Below, in pieces: positions 6,377 to 10,774 of a DNA stretch of 10,774 nucleotides (position 1 is its first letter; every line of letters begins with the position of its first letter). Below the pieces are notes generated by a model, which saw only the letters and a program-made list of their open reading frames with translations, was not told the DNA's origin and ran no database searches. The DNA comes from Gracilaria caudata (taxonomy: Eukaryota > Rhodophyta > Florideophyceae > Gracilariales > Gracilariaceae), in contig JASCIV010000885.1 of the NCBI GenBank assembly GCA_030374735.1, positions 1-10,774 on the forward strand, in the 5' to 3' direction. The position numbers and the translations under genes are program-made.

Positions 6377-9151
6377 ATGGCCTTCGGTGGCTCTGGATTC
6401 GGCGGTAATCTCTTCGGCAATACGCAGTCAGCGTTTGGAGCGCCGGCTCCGGTGTTTGGGCAATCGTCCTCCTTTGGAGCATCGTCGTCCGGCTTCGGTG
6501 CGGGGAGCTCCGGCTTCGGAGCATTCGGTCAACCGCAATCGCAATCGCAATCGCTCTGGGGAACCGGCGCCGTTCCTACTTTCGGGCAACAAAATGCGTT
6601 CCAACAACAACAACAGCAACCTGTAGGGAACCCACAGAGCACCAGAGCTGTGAAATGGCAGCTCTCCCAGCTTCAAGACAGCAATTCAAGCGACCCGTCT
6701 CGCTTTCATTCTATCAGCGCCATGAGTCAGTTCCAGCATTTCAGCGTCGAGGAACTACGAGCGGCAGATTACGCACGAGGCGATAAAGGCAATACGCAGT
6801 CGGGCTTTGGAGGAGGGGGCTTCGGGGCCTCAGGGTTTGGTCAATCGTCCTCCGGTTTTGGAGCTACAAACGCATTTGGCGCCTCATCTCAGCCACTGTT
6901 TGGTAATACTTATTCTGCATTCGGTGGTGGTGGTGGTGGTAATACTTTGTTTGGCCAGACACAGCAACAACAGCAAGCGACGGGGTTTGGCAGCTTTGGA
7001 CAGACACAGTCCGGTTTTGGTCAACAACCATCTGGCTTCGGTCAGTCTTCAAGTGCGTTTGGCAGCTCCAGTGGTGCCGTTTTCGGGGCAGCCGTTTTTG
7101 GTGGTAACACGGGTTTTGGTCAAACTGCGGCGCAATCCGGTGGCTTCGGATCTGGCTTTGGAAGTTCTGGAGGTTCTGGATTTGGTGCCGCCTCAGCTAG
7201 TGGCTTTGGTTCACAAGGAGGCGGTGCCTCAGGATTTGGAGCTTCAGGGTTTGGTGCCTCGTCACAGGCTCTTTTTGGCGGCGGAAATCAACAAACCGGA
7301 GCGTTGTTCGGGTCTCAGCAGAGTGGTTCGTCTTTGTTTGGGCAACAGTCTGGTGCATCCGGATTCGGCGCCCCCACGCAGAGCGCCCCGAGTCTCTTTG
7401 GAGGACAATCCGCTGGGGGCTCTGTGTTCGGAGGTCAACAACAAAGCGGAGGTGGTTTATTTGGGGGTAGTCAGTCTTCCGCAGGTGGGTTGTTTGGCGG
7501 CGGGCAGCAGTCGAGTGGTGGTCTTTTCGGAGGTCAGCAAGGCGCTGGTCAATTTGGAGCGTCTTCGAGCGCGTTTGGCGGATCGAGTTTGTTTGGGGGT
7601 GGAGGCGGTACCCAACAATCTGCTTCTCTCTTCGGTGGCTCAACGATGGGCTCGTCTTCGGGCGGGGGCCTGTTCGGCTCTGGATCAGGAACTTCGCTTT
7701 TCGGCAACACAGGCAGCAGCTTGTTCGGCTCGGGCTCGGGAAGTGGCTTCGGTGCGTCGTCGGCGAACCTTTTCGGTGCACAACCAAGTGGGTCGCTGTT
7801 CGGAAATACAGGTTCCGGCTTTGGAATGAGTGGATCAATGTTTGGCAGTGGCACTGGTTTCGGTCTTGGTACCCAACAGCAACACCAACAGCAGCAACAG
7901 CAACAGAATGGAGCTTTGGAAGCATCGCTCACAAATAATCCGTTTGGGAATTCGAATCTGTTTGCTAACATCCCGAAGGACAGCTCTGCGCTGGTGCCAA
8001 TAGGAGGTTCTCAACCTCAGGGAACGCAGGGGAAGACCGTGAGTGTGGTTGTGGGACCGATTGGGGGTCGATCGAGACGTGTTCGTGGGGGAGATGAACC
8101 TCAGACCCGTCTTATGAATGGAGCACGAATTGTTTCAGAGCCTTGGTACCGACCGCGCGCGCGGCCGTGGTCTCGCAATGGTAGCCTGTTCGACTTGGAC
8201 GACATGATGCGGGAAAAGGACCATTCTCGCGACTACATCACACCATGGCGAACGGAGGAGCAGCGCGTAAAAGCGAGAAACCTGAAGAAGCTGGTGATTG
8301 AGCCTATTGAAGAAGATCCGATTTTGACGAGGACGAGTCAAAGACCTGGAGCTAGTGTTCGTCGAAAGGTAAGGTCCAATGACGAAACCGCTGTTCCAAT
8401 TGAACAAAACGAGTCTCCGTCGAGAGCATCAGCCTCTCCGATGGAGAATGAGGCGGATTCTTTTGAGCCACATGAAGCCAAGGACGACGGGGAAGAAACG
8501 GTTGTGGGGGTGGAAGAATTTGAAACTGTTGAGCCTTCAGGCAAGGAAGAAGAGCGTGTTCGGACAGAAGCAGCTGTGAAAAAGGAAGAAGCGATCGAAT
8601 CGGCGCGGTACGTGCCATACGGCGAGTTTTACCGAAATCAATTCTCCGCCGACCGGAGGGAAGCAAGCTATGGCAAGAAGCAGAAGCAGGAGGACGAGGT
8701 TAGCGCAAAGGCAAACATGGCTCCGATTTGTAGAAGGGCTGAATACAAAACGATCCCAGATATTGAAGAGCTGCAAAACATGAGCGAGGAAGAATTGAGT
8801 CATGTGGAGAATTTTTGCGTGTATAGAGAAAACGTGGGGGACGTGCGATGGGAAACGGCGGTGGATATTAGGGGACTGAATCTGGATGAGATTGTATGTA
8901 TTGAGCCGGGCACAGTGACGATCTACCCGAGCAATGAGTCGGTTCCTCAGCCAGGGGAAGAGCTCAACAAGCCGGCGATTGTGAGAATGCACGGGGTGTG
9001 GAAAAAGAAGGGTGGCGTGGTGCAAAAGGACGCGCATGCTGTGGCGAGAATGGTGAAGAACTTGAAACATCACTGTGATAGAGAGGGGCTACAGTTTCTG
9101 GGCTACGATGTGGGAACAGGGACATGGAGTTTCCGAGCTCAACGGTTTTGA
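6377..9151 (+). CDS. NUP98: NUP98-type FG nucleoporin ending at the autocleavage junction
   Basis: Nuclear pore FG nucleoporin of 924 residues. It forms part of the permeability barrier and docks the Rae1/Gle2 mRNA-export factor. The start is the ATG at 6377 (GAAATGG, strong context); an in-frame TAA lies at 6197-6199 with no ATG between. Residues 1-530 are the FG domain with about 55 FG dipeptides by my count. It is interrupted at about 88-138 by a GLEBS motif (core ISAMSQFQHFSVEELRAADY). Between residue 138 and E515 there is no Asp, Glu, Lys or Arg. Gln runs occur at 75-81 and 499-510. Residues 560-635 are basic and Trp/Arg-containing (EPWYRPRARPWSR); 640-745 form a charged, probably disordered linker. 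Residues about 778-924 are the NUP98 C-terminal autoproteolytic-type domain: YKTIPDIEEL, then VDIRGLNLDEIV, then TGTWSFRAQRF. The protein stops at the Phe equivalent to the one before the scissile bond, so no Ser nucleophile and no NUP96 follow, and the usual His is Arg. The domain should still bind NUP88/NUP82-type or NUP96 partners. A poly(A)-like AATAAA lies 7 bp after the stop. Confidence 0.95.
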   Translation: MAFGGSGFGGNLFGNTQSAFGAPAPVFGQSSSFGASSSGFGAGSSGFGAFGQPQSQSQSLWGTGAVPTFGQQNAFQQQQQQPVGNPQSTRAVKWQLSQLQDSNSSDPSRFHSISAMSQFQHFSVEELRAADYARGDKGNTQSGFGGGGFGASGFGQSSSGFGATNAFGASSQPLFGNTYSAFGGGGGGNTLFGQTQQQQQATGFGSFGQTQSGFGQQPSGFGQSSSAFGSSSGAVFGAAVFGGNTGFGQTAAQSGGFGSGFGSSGGSGFGAASASGFGSQGGGASGFGASGFGASSQALFGGGNQQTGALFGSQQSGSSLFGQQSGASGFGAPTQSAPSLFGGQSAGGSVFGGQQQSGGGLFGGSQSSAGGLFGGGQQSSGGLFGGQQGAGQFGASSSAFGGSSLFGGGGGTQQSASLFGGSTMGSSSGGGLFGSGSGTSLFGNTGSSLFGSGSGSGFGASSANLFGAQPSGSLFGNTGSGFGMSGSMFGSGTGFGLGTQQQHQQQQQQQNGALEASLTNNPFGNSNLFANIPKDSSALVPIGGSQPQGTQGKTVSVVVGPIGGRSRRVRGGDEPQTRLMNGARIVSEPWYRPRARPWSRNGSLFDLDDMMREKDHSRDYITPWRTEEQRVKARNLKKLVIEPIEEDPILTRTSQRPGASVRRKVRSNDETAVPIEQNESPSRASASPMENEADSFEPHEAKDDGEETVVGVEEFETVEPSGKEEERVRTEAAVKKEEAIESARYVPYGEFYRNQFSADRREASYGKKQKQEDEVSAKANMAPICRRAEYKTIPDIEELQNMSEEELSHVENFCVYRENVGDVRWETAVDIRGLNLDEIVCIEPGTVTIYPSNESVPQPGEELNKPAIVRMHGVWKKKGGVVQKDAHAVARMVKNLKHHCDREGLQFLGYDVGTGTWSFRAQRF
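6638..6790 (+). other. GLEBS motif (Rae1/Gle2 binding), NUP98 residues 88-138
   Basis: This is the only charged island within the FG domain. The second half, ISAMSQFQHFSVEELRAADY followed by a basic/Gly end, matches the GLEBS consensus (I.AM..y...S.EELR..DY). The first half (RAVKWQL...) corresponds to the beta-hairpin strand that inserts into the Rae1 propeller. It implies that Rae1/Gle2 exists in this organism. Confidence 0.88.
6923..6940 (+). repeat. (GGT)6 microsatellite in the FG domain
   Basis: Six perfect GGT units encode a Gly run at NUP98 residues 183-188. Together with the GCAATC hexamer repeated three times at 6535-6552 (encoding alternating Gln and Ser), it shows that the FG domain grows by slippage of short codon repeats. 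Confidence 0.85.
7871..7906 (+). repeat. CAR trinucleotide tract coding for polyglutamine
   Basis: CAA/CAG codons encode eleven Gln and one His (NUP98 residues 499-510) at the end of the FG domain. The mixed CAA/CAG codons suggest the tract is old or under selection at the protein level. A second, shorter Gln tract lies at residues 75-81. Confidence 0.85.
8708..9148 (+). other. NUP98 autoproteolytic-type C-terminal domain (residues 778-924), cleavage product form
   Basis: The domain covers the full length known for the NUP98 C-terminal fold, from the YKTIP strand near residue 790 to the final strand GTWSFRAQRF. In precursors the last strand ends in His-Phe followed by the Ser nucleophile. 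Here it ends in Arg-Phe and then a stop codon, so self-cleavage is neither possible nor needed. Confidence 0.9.
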
Positions 9152-9157
9152 GTTTAG

Positions 9158-9163
9158 AATAAA
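9158..9163 (+). terminator. AATAAA polyadenylation-like signal after NUP98
   Basis: Canonical AATAAA seven bases downstream of the NUP98 TGA, with T/G-rich sequence following (TTTGTAAGCATATGTTGT). It is closer to the stop than usual, but compact protist genes often have short 3' ends. The cleavage position itself cannot be seen. Confidence 0.5.
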
Positions 9164-9347
9164 TGTAGAGTTTGTAAGCATATGTTGTATTGAGTAGGAG
9201 GTACTGGACGTGGTGTTTGTCGGTAGCGGAGCACTGGAAACGTAGCGCAAAAGCACATACGAGGGTAGGTTTTTTGTGCTCTGCTTGTACATAAAGCGCA
9301 TGTACACACAAGTGCATTTCGCACTGGGGCGCTCATCTGCAGCGGTG

Positions 9348-9399
9348 TGCTTCCGATATGTGCTTCCGATATGTGCTTCCGATTGGTGCTGCCGATCTG
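9348..9399 (+). repeat. 13-bp tandem repeat, four units
   Basis: Units start at 9348, 9361, 9374 and 9387. The first two are identical (TGCTTCCGATATG). The third differs in two bases at its end (TGCTTCCGATTGG) and the fourth in two positions (TGCTGCCGATCTG). The repeat lies 123-174 bp before the GT29-type ATG, a plausible promoter position. Reading order from perfect to decayed suggests recent duplication at the left end. Confidence 0.92.
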
Positions 9400-9521
9400 G
9401 ATGTGGCCAACTGCGCGATGCGTTGCACGAGAAGTGAAATCGGATTGATGAGGCTCCGCAGATATGGCAGCTGACTGTTGATGGTTAAATACGCACGGGA
9501 GGGAGTGACGGTGTCGAGATC

Positions 9522-10586
9522 ATGGCACGGGCAGTAGGGAAAAAAAAAACGATGAGCTCGATGGTGTTACATGACAAGACACTCCACTTGGGGAGAACAG
9601 TACGCCATCATGAACAGACGAGAAGGCAAGCATGGCGAACAAAACCGTTTGTGCTGTGTGCACTTGTGTGCGCGCTGAACGCGGTGACGCACATGGTGAG
9701 AGTGTTGCCGGCTGCCGATTTGAACGGCGGCGTCATCTGGACCCGAGCAGAGCTTGAAAGGTGCATGCAAACAAACTGTGTGCTACAGGCACCGTTCAAC
9801 GCACTGATGACTCAACAAGAAGGCAAGCAAGCGCTACACGCAATGGCGTCGTTCCTCAGCGAAAAGAACAATCGCATCGCAGAGGCAACGCCCGAGGTGT
9901 TGCAGCGCGCAAGGCACTCCATCTGCGCCGTGGTAGGCGGCGCGCCGCTCGGCGCGTCACACTCCGCCAACCAGCAGGCCACGCTCATCGAGCAAGCGCA
10001 CGTGATCATCCGACTCAACGCGCGGTACCCGTCGTTCGTTCGCGCCGAGGGAGCCAGCCACACGCTCGGCAAGCGCACACACGTGCTGCTGCTGCAGAGG
10101 GGCGCGCTTCGTCATGTGGACCGAATGCGCTACGCGTGGGCGCAGGGAAACATCACGCTGTCGAACGAACGACGAAAGGCGTTCCGCTCGTTCCGCAACG
10201 AAGCGCCCACGCTCATCTATCGACACGAGTGTCCCGCTCGTTTCGGCGCGTGTGCGTCCGCGTGGCGTGCTCTGCGCCGCTCGGTGCTGACGGAGATGCG
10301 CGACGTGAAGCTGGTGCATCCGACGTTGGAGACGCACGCACACGCGCTGTTGACCCGATTGCATCCGCACGGCGCAAAGGCGGTGCCGACCACGGGCATG
10401 ATCGCGGTCTTGCTTGCGCTACGCAGCTGCGCCACGGTGCATGTGTTCGCTATGAACGGCTCCACCAGCACCGACCAGCATCCACCCTCGACGCGCGCGC
10501 GCGTCTGGCGCGGACACAACCTGCGCGCCGAACGCGCGCTGCTACGCGCGCTGCATCGCCACGCCGCGCTGCGGCTGTTCTCGTAA
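9522..10586 (+). CDS. Sialyltransferase-like glycosyltransferase, family GT29, type II membrane protein
   Basis: Predicted Golgi-lumenal glycosyltransferase of 354 residues. The start is ATG 9522 (A at -3, G at +4), after an in-frame TAA at 9486-9488. Residues 1-41 are a basic cytosolic tail. Residues 42-58 (FVLCALVCALNAVTHMV) form a signal-anchor, giving the type II topology of Golgi transferases. Sialylmotif L lies at about 132-190: CAVVGG with C135, then HVIIRLNARYP (N166) and LGKRTHVLLL. Sialylmotif S is at 288-310: VPTTGMIAVLLALRSCATVH with C303, the partner expected to form a disulfide with C135. Motif VS (HxxxxE) is HNLRAE, H332 and E337, where H is the general base in the family; H320 is a candidate for motif III. 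Sequons occur at N210 and N312. The fold assignment is good. The donor is uncertain, because many algal GT29-like proteins lack proven CMP-sialic acid use. Base composition is much richer in G+C than elsewhere in the window. Confidence 0.82.
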   Translation: MARAVGKKKTMSSMVLHDKTLHLGRTVRHHEQTRRQAWRTKPFVLCALVCALNAVTHMVRVLPAADLNGGVIWTRAELERCMQTNCVLQAPFNALMTQQEGKQALHAMASFLSEKNNRIAEATPEVLQRARHSICAVVGGAPLGASHSANQQATLIEQAHVIIRLNARYPSFVRAEGASHTLGKRTHVLLLQRGALRHVDRMRYAWAQGNITLSNERRKAFRSFRNEAPTLIYRHECPARFGACASAWRALRRSVLTEMRDVKLVHPTLETHAHALLTRLHPHGAKAVPTTGMIAVLLALRSCATVHVFAMNGSTSTDQHPPSTRARVWRGHNLRAERALLRALHRHAALRLFS

Positions 10587-10774
10587 AAGCGGCGCCGTGC
10601 GTGCGGCACTTCGCCAGGCGTCCAAAATCTGGCGCTCTCGAGATGGAGCAGGCAGCAACGCTAACATGACAAGCGCTAAGGCTACTGTAACCCAGGCGCA
10701 AAGCGCCCCAACCGTCGCGCGCGTGGCGCGTCACTCGCCACGTCATGCAGCGCGCGTTTCAGTTCGCCGCCGCT
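10587..10774. other. GC-rich 3' flank of the GT29-type gene, up to the window edge
   Basis: No complete gene is present. Frames on both strands stay open because stop codons are rare at this G+C content, and their products are Arg/Ala-rich noise. An ATG at 10745 opens a plus-strand frame of 10 codons that runs off the edge (MQRAFQFAAA). It may be the start of the next gene, but 30 bases are too few to call one. Confidence 0.4.

Larger units (their letters stand above)
9152..9521. other. Intergenic region between NUP98 and the GT29-type gene
   Basis: These 370 bp contain no credible gene. They hold the NUP98 poly(A)-like signal (9158-9163), a four-unit 13-bp tandem repeat (9348-9399), and an A/T-rich GTTAAATAC stretch at about 9484-9492 that could be a TATA-like element 30-40 bp before the next ATG. 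An in-frame TAA at 9486-9488 closes the next gene's frame upstream. Confidence 0.6.

Noticed and set aside
6807..7829. 340-codon plus-strand frame inside the NUP98 FG region
   Set aside because: Out-of-frame reading of low-complexity FG repeats. The in-frame product is an unmistakable nucleoporin.
7197..7971. Long minus-strand frames (242 and 140 codons), one rich in Pro/Cys
   Set aside because: They are antisense readings of Gly/Gln/Ser codons in the FG domain, and the Pro and Cys runs are complementary artefacts.
9761..10669. Second long plus-strand frame (302 codons) overlapping the GT29-type gene
   Set aside because: Its product is Arg/Ala/His-rich with no domain. At about 70% G+C, stop codons are rare in every frame, and the overlapping frame shows clear sialylmotifs.
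1..10774. tRNA, rRNA, CRISPR arrays, insertion sequences or transposons
   Set aside because: I looked for cloverleaf cores, regularly spaced repeats, terminal inverted repeats and transposase or reverse-transcriptase motifs and saw none.

Overview
This is nuclear DNA of a eukaryote. The window holds five protein-coding genes that each read as one uninterrupted frame. There is no sign of bacterial organisation: genes are separated by about 0.4-0.7 kb, starts sit in Kozak-like contexts, and one gene encodes a nuclear pore protein. The combination of intron-free genes, mixed but mostly moderate-to-high GC, a plant/protist-type TKL kinase with EF-hands and a sialyltransferase-fold (GT29) protein suggests a compact-genome unicellular alga. 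A Porphyridium-like red alga is my best guess. That placement is inference only, because no marker gene is present.

Layout, left to right. Positions 1-368 are apparently non-coding and carry a short AAG microsatellite. A minus-strand gene (2009 to 369) encodes a 546-residue protein of unknown function, whose middle has a faint resemblance to HET/TIR-like folds. A 603-bp divergent intergenic region with a perfect CArG-type element separates it from a plus-strand gene (2613-4604). That gene encodes a 663-residue protein kinase with a duplicated, unrecognised N-terminal domain, a TKL-like kinase domain and two C-terminal EF-hands. After 735 bp without a convincing gene comes a small plus-strand gene (5340-5828, 162 residues) that I do not recognise.

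Next is a clear NUP98 homologue (6377-9151, 924 residues). It has an FG/GLFG repeat domain interrupted by a GLEBS (Rae1/Gle2-binding) motif, a charged linker and a C-terminal autoproteolytic-type domain. The reading frame ends exactly where the autocleavage site lies in NUP98-NUP96 precursors, so this protein is made already 'cut', with no NUP96 part. A 370-bp spacer with a 13-bp tandem repeat leads to the last gene (9522-10586), a 354-residue type II membrane protein with sialylmotifs of glycosyltransferase family 29. The final 188 bp are GC-rich, and a possible new start lies 30 bp from the edge.

The genes do not form an obvious pathway: signalling kinase, nuclear pore, Golgi glycosyltransferase and two orphans. 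The points most worth following are the pre-terminated NUP98, the duplicated-domain/TKL/EF-hand kinase architecture, and the two unrecognised proteins.
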